Origin: a virus
Virus record (IMG/VR): IMGVR_UViG_3300017987_000070
Span: 21,797-85,796 of that record
DNA: 64,000 bases
Reading direction: 5' to 3' (one strand)
How positions within the stretch are numbered: the stretch's first letter is position 1; each line of letters starts with the position of its first letter. Under the pieces are notes generated by a model. It made no database searches and was not told where the DNA came from. It was given only the letters and a program-made list of their open reading frames with translations. Of this stretch, positions 52,801 to 59,968 are shown piece after piece. A program made the translations under genes and the position numbers.

Positions 52801-54919
52801 GTAGCAGAGCATTGAACGATAGAGAGTTCATCGTTTGACCAATGCTCTGCTCTTTGATACCGAACTTGCGCTCAACACGTTCCTTGAGTTCCTCTGAAGA
52901 AAGCTTCGTGAACGACACGGCAAGAATCTGATCGGGAGTCATTCCAAGCTCACGGACTGCATAGCCAATCTTGGCTACCAACGTGTGAGTATTGTGGGTA
53001 ACGATGAAGTCATCTGTTACATATAGGTGGTCAGGGTGGTCAATAGCTATACATTGAGCTTCTTTTTTACCTACTGGCTCAACGCTCTTGATGATGCGCT
53101 GAGTCAGGTACTTTTCACGAGGCTGAACTCTCTCCGCTTTTCTAGGAAGCGAAAACGGATTCATCCCATTCGGAAGCTTAACCGTGATACGATACGAAAG
53201 AGCACCGGCTCTTTTCTCCCCTTTATGTGTATATGAGGTTCTACGCTCACTTTCCTGACAAGTCCCCCCCAAAGATTGTACGAGATGTTTGAAGTCCTCT
53301 TTCAGTCGTGGAGATACCGTGGTGAATGTAACGCTTTTACCCTTTTTCGATACAGTTCCATCGGTATCCATTAGCCCTTGAAGAATAGCTAGACGACTCT
53401 CTTCAGACCCCCAAAGATAGGACTCAGGAATGAATTTTTCACCAGAACGAAGTCCGGTCAATCCTAACTCATCCAAGGCAAGACGAAGAGGGTGAACAAC
53501 TTTGTGTCCTTGCATTTGAATCGAATCATCCATTTGAATGAGATGATCGCAGATCCCATGCGGGCGAAGCACACAGTTCATATCCTCAAGTAGACTTCGA
53601 ACTTTTGTGACAAGGTACTCGTCTGTTGTAGAGAAGCGGAACCCTGTACCTCGTTCTGAGCCAAGATAACCGTCTCCTAGTAGGGCGCCCAAAAGGTACG
53701 GGTCAAGAGACAAGTCTTCTTGATCAAAATTCAAACTTTTTACCGTAGGAACAGCGTATTGAACACGAGAGTAACGACTCATGTGATCTTTGATCGTATC
53801 AAGGTCAAGAACTTTGGTCTTACGTTCTTTACGAGCTTTCCGAGTATTCTCCACCTGCCACAAATGTTCACCGCAACATTCAGTAGAAGACCCATCGTGG
53901 AAGGTGACCCGGTAGATATTCTTCAGACCTTGAGGGTACACGCCTAGGACTTCAGATCGACTTCCATCGTGAGCCATCACGATATCTCCTACTTGGATAT
54001 CGCCCATAAGCTTCCATCCTGATGGAGTCAGAATCTTAGCGTCATGCGGCTGCGCTTTACCCGATCCGGCTCCTGCGTTGACTATGAGCTTACCGTCTGC
54101 CAACAAGACGCGCATCTGCTCATCGTTGAGGCCATACTCGCTGACCCAGGAAGGAAGGTCCGAGTTTGTGATCACGTCAACGGCGTTCGTGAGGGCCGCC
54201 TCCGAGTCCTTGGCGCTCTCGACCGTCTCATTGAGCGTGTTGATGGCGTCCTCACGCTCAAAGGCGAGATCCGCAGCTTCATCGGACACGGGGTCCGCGA
54301 CAGCGATCTTACGATCGAGGTCACGAACTTCCTCTGCTACCGTCTTGGCAGACTCGGTGTCTGCAACCGCCTCGGTCACGGGGTCGACCTCTTCACCACA
54401 TAGCACAGCCGCCTTCTTGAGCCAGTTGCGTGTTTGGTTGAGACCCGAGACCGTCTGGAGAGAGGCGAGCTTGTTCACCACAAGTGCTGGTTGCTCATCG
54501 TCCGCGACTTGGAGAACCTCGCGCATGATGCGACGAGATTTGCGCTTGAACACGTCATTGATGTCCTGACGGTGAGCCATGCCCCAGCGCGCGAACCGCT
54601 TGTAGAACTCCACGCGGGAGTCGAAACGCTCCTTGATGTTCCCGGCACGTGATGCCTGACGGTACGTCCTCTGGAGCAATCCTCCCGAGGGCAGCTCGGT
54701 GAACTGCTGCAAGTGGCTCTCGAACATGTCTTTAATGGGGTCACGGTAGCGAACCATGAGGAGTTCAGCCTTTAACGCGTGCCCATCCGAAGCAGGGTCT
54801 TGCCCTACGGACAAAAGCCACTCCTTGTAAGCGGCCAGTCCCATCTCAAACACGATGAGGTCTACGGTTCTTTGGAGGGTCGCTTTCGCGCTAGGATTCC
54901 TTCCTGCCTCTTTAATCAT
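49808..54919 (-). CDS. UvrD/PcrA-type SF1 helicase interrupted by two inteins
   Basis: 1703 aa precursor, ~1010 aa after splicing. The extein has all SF1A motifs: I NAGAGSGK|THTL (residues 281-288 joined to 644), Ia ILAVSFTKLSSEELKERV, II VLVDEAQDTN (881-890), III GDDRQ|SIYKFRGA (911-915 joined to 1254), IV MELNYRS, V HQWKGLEAQELFVL, VI RLAYVGITRGKQS. Intein 1 is 289-643 and intein 2 is 916-1253; see their entries. The ~260-residue N-terminal extension (helical, Asp/Glu-rich at 180-250) is not part of typical UvrD and is unrecognised. The enzyme unwinds DNA 3'-5', with roles in replication, repair or recombination. Splicing is required for activity because both inteins break catalytic motifs. 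Confidence 0.88.
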   Translation of the reverse strand: MIKEAGRNPSAKATLQRTVDLIVFEMGLAAYKEWLLSVGQDPASDGHALKAELLMVRYRDPIKDMFESHLQQFTELPSGGLLQRTYRQASRAGNIKERFDSRVEFYKRFARWGMAHRQDINDVFKRKSRRIMREVLQVADDEQPALVVNKLASLQTVSGLNQTRNWLKKAAVLCGEEVDPVTEAVADTESAKTVAEEVRDLDRKIAVADPVSDEAADLAFEREDAINTLNETVESAKDSEAALTNAVDVITNSDLPSWVSEYGLNDEQMRVLLADGKLIVNAGAGSGKAQPHDAKILTPSGWKLMGDIQVGDIVMAHDGSRSEVLGVYPQGLKNIYRVTFHDGSSTECCGEHLWQVENTRKARKERKTKVLDLDTIKDHMSRYSRVQYAVPTVKSLNFDQEDLSLDPYLLGALLGDGYLGSERGTGFRFSTTDEYLVTKVRSLLEDMNCVLRPHGICDHLIQMDDSIQMQGHKVVHPLRLALDELGLTGLRSGEKFIPESYLWGSEESRLAILQGLMDTDGTVSKKGKSVTFTTVSPRLKEDFKHLVQSLGGTCQESERRTSYTHKGEKRAGALSYRITVKLPNGMNPFSLPRKAERVQPREKYLTQRIIKSVEPVGKKEAQCIAIDHPDHLYVTDDFIVTHNTHTLVAKIGYAVRELGMTPDQILAVSFTKLSSEELKERVERKFGIKEQSIGQTMNSLSFNALLREGTRAEALRVRNFDIGKKSILENYAYRQLSLSTGDEGDKPYYSEKKQQWVEPNPSFRYQKRGLGIDAPELAWIHEVELPKDGSGKPVSNKVLLNMLGKWKAQGLLNDDIVRLYKDSEIPEERCAAALSAAYTWLKENDVRGPMFDFNDMQIRFRDKLRDDDRFRARYQAKFKMVLVDEAQDTNAVQHEIFDTLGEKSDILAYIGDDRQCVEVNTPVMTPVGDVPAKDLQVGQEVFSYRNGQIVPQKVTHLAKSSWDWGYKVTTESGKTLTMSPNHKIWASDPVLSEEEHMVYLMYRQDMGYRVGVTSTDSRDVNNSWGSRPHHERAERLWVLDICPTKEDALYRESELSLTYGIPTQVFEAESRGINPERIAKVFEAFGNNGAVALEDHNLRFDLPHWMSGSYSKHGIERRTIRMNAHASSNTQVTLEWTGEDLDHLKASEKVSHGKNNRIRRWFSSYQEGLEYAQELQAKTGANLCRRLSTPEGMINLMTASGLHKGMSVAVASSIEDGIVLDRIEKVEKVQGEFLDLQVDDASNFFGDGILSHNSIYKFRGADPKLYIDKARSDFRELRMELNYRSGSNIVNAGENLIAYNGDRQLPKTCRAVESSGEGRIVYTQPDTHQTAAKDVVSEIRSKLKTGEYEPRDFGIVTRTNAEKDAFIVALIAAGIPFETKGGFNFFGKDIVKGVIAWTRIAVERGDKANLALKHVLKTPNFKLLGDKFVWKAKAMAKKAGYTDICEYLATEDPLVYKAGVDSQLSVEALGVAIRELRAMGTNSFPALLERILTLKGTDDMGGGPMSFLDQLVSKMNLDELQEKGEISSSNITREELEEIAKAPLNPLLSIAEARPGVEAFLNTVDILTGKEATAKSKEDEVRKTGRVNVNTCHQWKGLEAQELFVLMAGGVWPHSRSEDLDEERRLAYVGITRGKQSVKVLAPQINYRNQPAKKSPFIGEACIRSEDEDFLTRQSSIRFAEFVEENPFGNFIVDMVLDLGEEE
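51161..52174 (-). other. Intein 2 (class 1) in helicase motif III
   Basis: 338 aa, Cys916 to Asn1253, followed by Ser1254. Block A CVEVNTPVMTPVGDVPAKDL, block B LTMSPNHKIWA, C-terminal block NFFGDGILSHN. No LAGLIDADG motif. The centre (VYLMYRQDMGYRVGVT, then ERLWVLDICPTKEDALYRES and YGIPTQVF) recalls a segment I associate with UvrD/PcrA inteins and has a distant GIY-YIG look, which is tentative. Inserted at GDDRQ/S, a common intein site in UvrD helicases. Confidence 0.82.
52991..54055 (-). other. Intein 1 (class 3 type, LAGLIDADG endonuclease) in helicase motif I
   Basis: 355 aa, beginning with Ala289 rather than Cys/Ser and ending VTHN before Thr644. It has the features of class 3 inteins: LTPSGWKLMGDIQVGDIV in block A, ECCGEHLWQV (Trp in block B), AQCIAIDHPDHLYVTDDF (Cys in block F), THN at the end with a Thr nucleophile as next residue. 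The centre carries two LAGLIDADG-like motifs, LLGALLGDGYL (409-419) and ILQGLMDTDG (512-521), so a homing endonuclease is likely intact. The DNA is visibly more A+T-rich than its flanks. Confidence 0.85.
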
Positions 54920-54983
54920 GACTTGCCTCTCAAAAGGTCTTGGTTGCCTTTGGCGATCTCAAGGTGATCTTCGACCGCGTTCC

Positions 54984-55037
54984 AGTTAAGGGTCTCGAAA
55001 AAAGAATCAACGCATAGTTAACTCAGGCCCCTTAACT
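54984..55037 (-). promoter_or_regulatory. AGTTAA-type inverted repeats upstream of the helicase gene
   Basis: AGTTAAGGG (54984-54992) and CCCTTAACT (55029-55037) are exact complements 36 bases apart, with a third palindromic AGTTAACT (55016-55023) between them. Three copies of one hexamer in the leader suggest a repressor or activator site. No near-consensus promoter was found here. Confidence 0.35.
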
Positions 55038-55058
55038 ACAAGAACTATCTCGGGCAAT

Positions 55059-55110
55059 AAAAAAAAAAGACCCCGGCTCCTCGAAAGGAAGCAGGGGTTC
55101 TTTTTTCTCT
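55059..55110 (-). terminator. Bidirectional intrinsic terminator after lipoprotein 1
   Basis: GAACCCCTGCTTCC...GGAGCCGGGGTC hairpin (55069-55100) with two mismatched pairs, flanked by ten A on the left (T-run on the minus strand) and six T on the right. Lies directly downstream of the lipoprotein gene stop at 55125. Confidence 0.8.
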
Positions 55111-55124
55111 CACGACTCTATCTT

Positions 55125-56507
55125 TTAGATTGAACCGTAGATGATGAGGCAGGTAGCGTACACAGCCTCGCAGCCTAGCATACACGCTTCAAGCTCTTGA
55201 AGCTCGGGACCCGGAACGATGACGTCGCGAATCGGGGGAGGGTCCTGACCCGTTTGGTTACGGAAGCGAGCCTCACACCCCTTGTCGCAACCATACTTGA
55301 CACCGGCACAGATGACATACTTACTGATGATATCCTTCACGCCCAACGTGCGAACCTCACCCGCCTCTAGATGCTCACACAGATTGTCATAAGCCTGTAC
55401 GTACTCGGGGAGAGGGACGTACATCGTCATGCTGCCCTCAACAGACTCTTCCATCTTGGTGAGGAAGGGGGGAATCTGCTTTTGCACGTCCCAATCGTCC
55501 GTCCACCGGAGGTTGTTAGCCGCCAGCGTTGCCCTGAAGGCGCCGTGAACCCACTGCTCCACGTTGAGGGAGACTGACCCAGGGTCAAGAGCCTGCCACC
55601 TCATCGTGTCGTTATAAGTGATCTGGAGCACCTGAATCGGGTAGGTTCCCGACTGGTTCTCCACGGGCTCGGCGTCCAGCATGATCGTGAACCCGTAAGC
55701 CTCGGTCGCGTCGTTTCTGCCGCTCGCTTGACTGTAGTCCGCGTTGAACGCGCCCTTGATCACGTACTGACCGTTAGCCCAACCCGACCACACCTCATCA
55801 CCGAACATCTCGAAAGTATCACGAGTCGAACGCGTCGACTGCGGAGGGATTTGACTGAAGCCCGTCTTATCCTCCAAGAAGATCCATGAGGGGCACACCT
55901 CCACATCTTCACGGTCATCCGTGGGGTCGAAGGGGAGGTCCTCCTGCTCCACCGGGAGAGGAATATCGGTGTTGAGGTTCGCGTCAGCCTCGAACGCGAA
56001 CTCGCCAAGGTCTAGTGGGGCCTCACCCGTCAGGTCGTCAAACCGGAGATTATCTCCCCGAAACGACATGGCGAGGTCACCCCCCGAGGTCCACTCCACG
56101 TCTGCTACGGGCTGAGGGCTACTCGTGTCCCGGTACGAGAGCTGAGGGCTCGGCGCGAAGAAGAAGGAGTTAACCGGAGCTTGGTAAACCGTCCCAGGCG
56201 CGGGGTACTGGTACGCGTTGAGCACGAACGAGCCCTGGATTCTTCCTGTTGTGGTGTCCGCCAGAACGACTTCCGTAGCCGAGGGGACGGAAGTCCCGTT
56301 CGATCGCGGCATGAGGATGACGCGATCTCCCGAGAGAGAACCGCCCGACCAAGAGAGGACCCAGTTAGCGTTGGTCACCGGCTGCATGAGAGCTTGTGAC
56401 TCTGTTACAGGGTCAGCCGGAGGCGGAGGCGTGTGGTCAGGGCCACATGCCGAGAGGGCCGCGAGAGCGAGGGTGAGCATAGCGCAAATGCGCAGTCGTG
56501 TATTCAT
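55125..56507 (-). CDS. Lipoprotein 1, paralogue of lipoprotein 2
   Basis: 460 aa from ATG 56507 (GGAAGGAT just upstream); the frame extends further upstream but into the promoter, so that start is rejected. Type II signal peptide: MNTRLRICAMLTLALAALSAC, lipobox LSAC at 18-21, next residue Gly, so outer-membrane sorting would be expected in enterobacteria. The mature protein has a Pro-rich linker, then a beta-rich body aligned with lipoprotein 2: NANWVLSWSGGSLSGDRVIL, NGTSVPSATEVVL, DLPFDPTDD, VCPSWIF. The C-terminus is Cys-rich (KYGCDKGCEARF, CMLGCEAVYATC). Own sigma-70 promoter, leader hairpin and terminator mark it as a moron-like cassette. Possible superinfection exclusion or surface change; unproven. 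Confidence 0.75.
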   Translation of the reverse strand: MNTRLRICAMLTLALAALSACGPDHTPPPPADPVTESQALMQPVTNANWVLSWSGGSLSGDRVILMPRSNGTSVPSATEVVLADTTTGRIQGSFVLNAYQYPAPGTVYQAPVNSFFFAPSPQLSYRDTSSPQPVADVEWTSGGDLAMSFRGDNLRFDDLTGEAPLDLGEFAFEADANLNTDIPLPVEQEDLPFDPTDDREDVEVCPSWIFLEDKTGFSQIPPQSTRSTRDTFEMFGDEVWSGWANGQYVIKGAFNADYSQASGRNDATEAYGFTIMLDAEPVENQSGTYPIQVLQITYNDTMRWQALDPGSVSLNVEQWVHGAFRATLAANNLRWTDDWDVQKQIPPFLTKMEESVEGSMTMYVPLPEYVQAYDNLCEHLEAGEVRTLGVKDIISKYVICAGVKYGCDKGCEARFRNQTGQDPPPIRDVIVPGPELQELEACMLGCEAVYATCLIIYGSI

Positions 56508-56526
56508 ATCCTTCCTTTGCTTTGTC

Positions 56527-56545
56527 GGGAGGGACCATCCCTCCC
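56527..56545 (-). promoter_or_regulatory. Leader hairpin of lipoprotein 1
   Basis: GGGAGGGA (56527-56534) and TCCCTCCC (56538-56545), perfect 8-bp stem with a 3-base loop in the 5' leader, ~20 bases before the start codon. May stabilise the mRNA or shape translation. Confidence 0.55.
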
Positions 56546-56562
56546 TGTTCAAGTCGACGCGA

Positions 56563-56591
56563 AATATAGACCCTGGAGTGTCAGGTGTCAA
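56563..56591 (-). promoter_or_regulatory. Strong sigma-70 promoter of lipoprotein 1
   Basis: Minus strand TTGACA (56586-56591), 17-base spacer, TATATT (56563-56568): 11 of 12 consensus bases. Confidence 0.78.
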
Positions 56592-56656
56592 GAACGTTCT
56601 CTACCAAAACCTCCAGGGGTAGCCCGACTGAAGCCTACCGTTCTAAAGCCAAACGG

Positions 56657-56700
56657 AAAAAGGACTTCTCTTCGTTAGGAAGAGAAGTCCTTTTTCTTTC
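56657..56700 (-). terminator. Bidirectional intrinsic terminator after lipoprotein 2
   Basis: Perfect 17-bp stem: arms 56657-56673 and 56679-56695, loop GTTAG, with A-run and T-run as part of the stem (AAAAAGGACTTC... / ...GAAGTCCTTTTT). Immediately downstream of the stop at 56716. Confidence 0.9.
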
Positions 56701-56715
56701 GGAAGACCTTAAGAG

Positions 56716-58029
56716 TCAACCCGGAAGTGCCAAAGCCAGGACTAGACGTGCCGCGTGGGCAATACGAGCATCTTCCATGCAAGCCCAATACTCCGGTCCG
56801 TTGCCGGGGTAAGAATTTTTACACAGGGCCTTGTCGGTTTGGTAGAGGATGATCGAAGCCGCGATAGCGAGCATACGAGGAGAGGTGAAGACCGCGAGCA
56901 AACTGAATCCTTCCTCATCCTCCTCCAACTCCTCACAGTGTGCGTCATACGCCTCGTTATACTGAGGGAGAGGGGCCGAGAAAGACATGTAAAGAGGTAC
57001 GTCATACTCCCAGTAAGGAATGCCGTTGCCCGAATCGTCCACGTAGTCGACCAACATTCCATTGAACTCCCCCGTGAACATACCCTGGTTCCATTCCACG
57101 ATGTCTACGTCAACGTAGCTTCCCTCTGTGATGGTGTTCCAGCGACGGTTGTTATCGCGAGTAGCCTGGAAGACCTGAGCACGGTACGTCCCAAGCTGCC
57201 CTTCGACGAGAAGCTGATCGAAGATGAGCGTCGCGCCGAAGTCCTGCCCGTTCGTGTCGAGGTTGATCTCGAACTTGACGACGAAGTGCTGACCATCCCA
57301 ACCTGAGCGGACTTCATCACCTCCGATGAGGTGTAGCTCTGACGTCGAGCGTTGCGTCTGATTCGGGAACTTCATTTGACCCAGCCCTTTTTCCTCGACA
57401 ACCCATGCGGGGCACGTCTCCCCGTCCAAGATCTCGTCGGATGGGTCGAAAGGAAGAGGGTCTTGAGGAGGTCCGGGTTGCTCATTCAGGGTACTCATGA
57501 GAGAGCGGAACTCGAAGCTCCCGAGCTGGAGAGGCATCGACTCGCCGCCCGGAACCACCGACTCCAACATCTGTCCCCGGATACGAATCTCAACCGTAGT
57601 CGAGTTTTTCCATGACACCTGAGCGGTCACGGTAGAGCCTGGAGCGATCTGGTAGGAAACCCCGACGCCGGGGTTCACCGTGAAGTAAGAAACACCCGTC
57701 GAGTACGTTCCACCGGGCTGATAGTTCGTCAGGTTGAAGCTACCCCCAGGAGGGAAAGCCGCCGAAGAAGTCGAACTCAAAAAAACCTTCTGAGCGCTCG
57801 GCACAGAGGTCCCGCTGTTGCTGTAGGGCATGATGAACTGGTTGTCGCCAACCACATTGCCCGTACCCCAAACCAACTGCCAGTTGGCATTTGCAACCAC
57901 AGGTTGAGTGGCCGTCAGGGTCTCTTCAACCCCCTCCGCACTGTTTGTGGGAGTGCTCATCTCATCGCTACACGCCACAGTGATAGCGGCGCAAAGAGTT
58001 AGGGCCAGAAGGCCCAACCTTACATTCAT
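56716..58029 (-). CDS. Lipoprotein 2, paralogue of lipoprotein 1
   Basis: 437 aa from ATG 58029 with AAGGAGG upstream. Type II signal peptide: MNVRLGLLALTLCAAITVAC, lipobox TVAC at 17-20, next residue Ser. Body matches lipoprotein 1 in order: NANWQLVWGTGNVVGDNQFI, SGTSVPSAQKVFL, PLPFDPSDE, TCPAWVV, then a beta region (SGWDGQHFVVKFEINLD). Near the C-terminus a hydrophobic stretch (LLAVFTSPRMLAIAASIILY) and a final apolar helix (HAARLVLALALPG) could associate with membrane. Same cassette architecture as lipoprotein 1. Probably a duplicated surface or exclusion lipoprotein. Confidence 0.75.
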   Translation of the reverse strand: MNVRLGLLALTLCAAITVACSDEMSTPTNSAEGVEETLTATQPVVANANWQLVWGTGNVVGDNQFIMPYSNSGTSVPSAQKVFLSSTSSAAFPPGGSFNLTNYQPGGTYSTGVSYFTVNPGVGVSYQIAPGSTVTAQVSWKNSTTVEIRIRGQMLESVVPGGESMPLQLGSFEFRSLMSTLNEQPGPPQDPLPFDPSDEILDGETCPAWVVEEKGLGQMKFPNQTQRSTSELHLIGGDEVRSGWDGQHFVVKFEINLDTNGQDFGATLIFDQLLVEGQLGTYRAQVFQATRDNNRRWNTITEGSYVDVDIVEWNQGMFTGEFNGMLVDYVDDSGNGIPYWEYDVPLYMSFSAPLPQYNEAYDAHCEELEEDEEGFSLLAVFTSPRMLAIAASIILYQTDKALCKNSYPGNGPEYWACMEDARIAHAARLVLALALPG

Positions 58030-58035
58030 GCAATC

Positions 58036-58087
58036 CTCCTTAATTTTGGCGTAAATTGCCAAGGGTCTGAGGCACCCCGCCTCAGAC
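58036..58087 (-). promoter_or_regulatory. Leader hairpins of lipoprotein 2
   Basis: GTCTGAGGC/GCCTCAGAC (58065-58073 with 58079-58087, loop ACCCC), a perfect 9-bp stem, and TTGGC/GCCAA (58036-58040 with 58048-58052). Both lie in the leader before the ribosome binding site, as in lipoprotein 1. Confidence 0.6.
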
Positions 58088-58094
58088 GGCCTAA

Positions 58095-58123
58095 GTGATA
58101 GTAGAACTTTAGCCCCGTGTCAA
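58095..58123 (-). promoter_or_regulatory. Sigma-70-like promoter of lipoprotein 2
   Basis: Minus strand TTGACA (58118-58123), 17-base spacer, TATCAC (58095-58100). Exact -35, four-of-six -10. A second -10 candidate TACTAT is three bases upstream but with a 14-base spacer. Confidence 0.6.
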
Positions 58124-58134
58124 GAGGTTTTGCA

Positions 58135-58710
58135 TTACCCAATATGCCCAAGCACGAATATAGGGAGCCACACGTTACCAACCCCTCCTTCGAGGTAGAT
58201 TTCACCTGCCAACACGGTTCCGTTTTTCTCCAGAGCACGATACTCGACCACGTAGCTTCGGTAAGCCTCGGGGATGTCTTCCATCCCAACGTACTTCGAG
58301 TGAGAATAGAAGCCTTGCACGTCCTTATACGGCCCTACACGGACGAACGCCATTGAGTCGGTCCACAACTCATCAAAGCTAAACTCGTTCAAATCAGGCT
58401 CGCTTTCAGGAGCTAGAAGGGCTTGTCCCGTCTGGGAGATGGCTTCGATAAGAGTACCGATCGTAAACCTGTACCACTCCCCTTTACCCGACGCCCTTGA
58501 CCTATGAGCAGTTAAGGCGTGGTGCAGGTCTTGCTCCTCGCCGTAGGTTCCCGGCCACATGTGGACGAATTCCAGGTCTTCGTGGTTGCCCGTCTGGACA
58601 CCGGGCAGGCGTCCAGTTGACGGGTCCTCCTTGGTCGTGAAGCCGACCTTATAAACATCATCCCCTACGACCTTGAAGACGTAGAGGATGCCTTGAGTGT
58701 GTCTTTGCAT
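58135..58710 (-). CDS. GIY-YIG-type nuclease domain protein (T5orf172/MUG113-like)
   Basis: 191 aa from ATG 58710 with AAGGAGG upstream. N-terminal half has the MUG113/T5orf172 layout: GILYVFKVVGDDVYKVGFTT (7-26), then a GRLPGVQTGNHEDLEFVH segment, GTYGEEQDLHHAL (54-66) and KGEWYRFT. Known members are GIY-YIG-superfamily, often phage-borne nucleases. The C-terminal ~100 residues (FSFDELWTDSMAFVRVG) are unrecognised. The ribosome binding site sits in a hairpin. Last gene of the operon led by the kinase. Confidence 0.7.
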   Translation of the reverse strand: MQRHTQGILYVFKVVGDDVYKVGFTTKEDPSTGRLPGVQTGNHEDLEFVHMWPGTYGEEQDLHHALTAHRSRASGKGEWYRFTIGTLIEAISQTGQALLAPESEPDLNEFSFDELWTDSMAFVRVGPYKDVQGFYSHSKYVGMEDIPEAYRSYVVEYRALEKNGTVLAGEIYLEGGVGNVWLPIFVLGHIG

Positions 58711-58713
58711 AGC

Positions 58714-58732
58714 ATCCTCCTTTTGGGAGGAT
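58714..58732 (-). promoter_or_regulatory. Hairpin occluding the ribosome binding site of the GIY-YIG gene
   Basis: ATCCTCC (58714-58720) and GGAGGAT (58726-58732) pair perfectly around a 5-base loop; the minus-strand copy of the first arm is the AGGAG ribosome binding site. It lies between the gene at 58738 and ATG 58710. Confidence 0.5.
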
Positions 58733-58737
58733 AACGA

Positions 58738-59403
58738 TCAAGACTCGCGCCGTATGTCGGCTCGGGTCTGAAGGAACATGACCTTCAGGTTCCCCGTCTT
58801 CCACTCATGAATAGCCCGGTTCAAGGCTCCCTCACGAGAGGGTTCGTCCAGGGGCGTCGTGTCTACCTTGAGCCCAAGGATCTCGGTGACCACGTAAGGG
58901 CTTTTATCCGACATCACGACATGGTTCATCAGACGCTCGGGCTCAAGCTCCGTGAGGACGTAATCAAACCCGTGCGGGCAGTTGAGGATATGAATCCCCT
59001 CATCATCGTAGAGAGCTTCGTTGGTGGTCATGCCGTCACGGAGGTCCTGAAGGCACTGACGCACCTTGGGAGGGCTCGTGCGGAACCTGCTGTAGTCCTG
59101 GGTTGAACGTGGCACGTTGACCCATAGACCCTCACGCTTCCATGAGATATGGATCTGGTCTAGCGCGTACCCGGACCTCATCAAAGGACGCCTATCGATC
59201 TTGCCCTCGAAGTTGAAGAGCTTGAACCTGACCTCATCGAACCCAGGGTCCAACACCTTGAAGTGATTGATCATCTGGAGATGACTCAGGTTATAGATCA
59301 GGTACTCGAAGTCTTCCAGGGTGGACATGGGATTGGGACCCGTTTCCTCACCCTCGTTGACCCTGGTGACAAACTGTTTGACCGACTCAGTAACCTCTGC
59401 CAT
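58738..59403 (-). CDS. Hypothetical protein in the kinase operon
   Basis: 221 aa. ATG 59403 overlaps the kinase stop (ATGA), so it is translated with the kinase. Mixed alpha/beta composition, no known motif seen; segments include LEDFEYLIYNLSHLQMINHF, YALDQIHISWKREGLWVNV and NCPHGFDYVLTELEPERL. Coupling suggests a role connected to nucleic-acid repair or nucleotide processing, but that is inference only. Confidence 0.6.
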   Translation of the reverse strand: MAEVTESVKQFVTRVNEGEETGPNPMSTLEDFEYLIYNLSHLQMINHFKVLDPGFDEVRFKLFNFEGKIDRRPLMRSGYALDQIHISWKREGLWVNVPRSTQDYSRFRTSPPKVRQCLQDLRDGMTTNEALYDDEGIHILNCPHGFDYVLTELEPERLMNHVVMSDKSPYVVTEILGLKVDTTPLDEPSREGALNRAIHEWKTGNLKVMFLQTRADIRRES

Positions 59404-59924
59404 CACGAACGCTCCATCTTGGTAAAGCCCGAGGCCGTCGTGTAACGCCAGACCTCATCGAACTTGTCATTCTCAACAAGGGTCTGGAGACCTCCGTTGA
59501 ACTGATCCATCTGCTTGTCAATGACCCACTCAGGGACCACCCTCTCGCGCGAGAGGTTACGATTCTTGCACACGTCGAGGCTCTCGTCCACGACGATCGC
59601 GATGAGCGTGTTCCAGTCATTCTTGGAGGACGTGAGCTGTTTCCGGGCCTTGGGAGTCGTCGAGGTCGCGTCGAAGATCGTCGCCTGCCTGAACCTCATC
59701 CGACCCGCCCACAAGGTATGAGCGAGGTCGAAAGCGTAGCGGGAGCACTTCTGATTCGAGGCGTCTCCCGACACGAGGCGCCGCATCTCATCCGTGGAGA
59801 CGATCATGCCCTCCTCGGGGCAGATCTGGGCCGCGAGGGTAGACTTGCCCGAACCCGAGCACCCAACCATCACCACGCCCACATTTCCCTTCGCAAGCTT
59901 CTCACGCATCTCATTGATATCCAT
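59403..59924 (-). CDS. Pnkp-type polynucleotide kinase (5' RNA/DNA kinase domain)
   Basis: 173 aa from ATG 59924; the ribosome binding site AGGAGG sits too close to the GTG at 59927 to favour it. It matches the kinase domain of bacterial Pnkp: Walker A GCSGSGKST (21-29), STDEMRRLVSGD (43-54), IFDATSTTPKARKQL (84-97), VCKNRNLSRERVVPEWVI (118-135, lid arginines), KQMDQF. Its length equals the kinase domain alone (~170 aa), with no phosphatase or ligase attached; those occur as one chain at 31867. The reaction is transfer of the ATP gamma-phosphate to a 5'-OH end. Driven by promoter copy D. Confidence 0.85.
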   Translation of the reverse strand: MDINEMREKLAKGNVGVVMVGCSGSGKSTLAAQICPEEGMIVSTDEMRRLVSGDASNQKCSRYAFDLAHTLWAGRMRFRQATIFDATSTTPKARKQLTSSKNDWNTLIAIVVDESLDVCKNRNLSRERVVPEWVIDKQMDQFNGGLQTLVENDKFDEVWRYTTASGFTKMERS

Positions 59925-59968
59925 CACGTACCTCCTCCAGTCTTGGAAACCACTCCCCCCTCGTCTAC

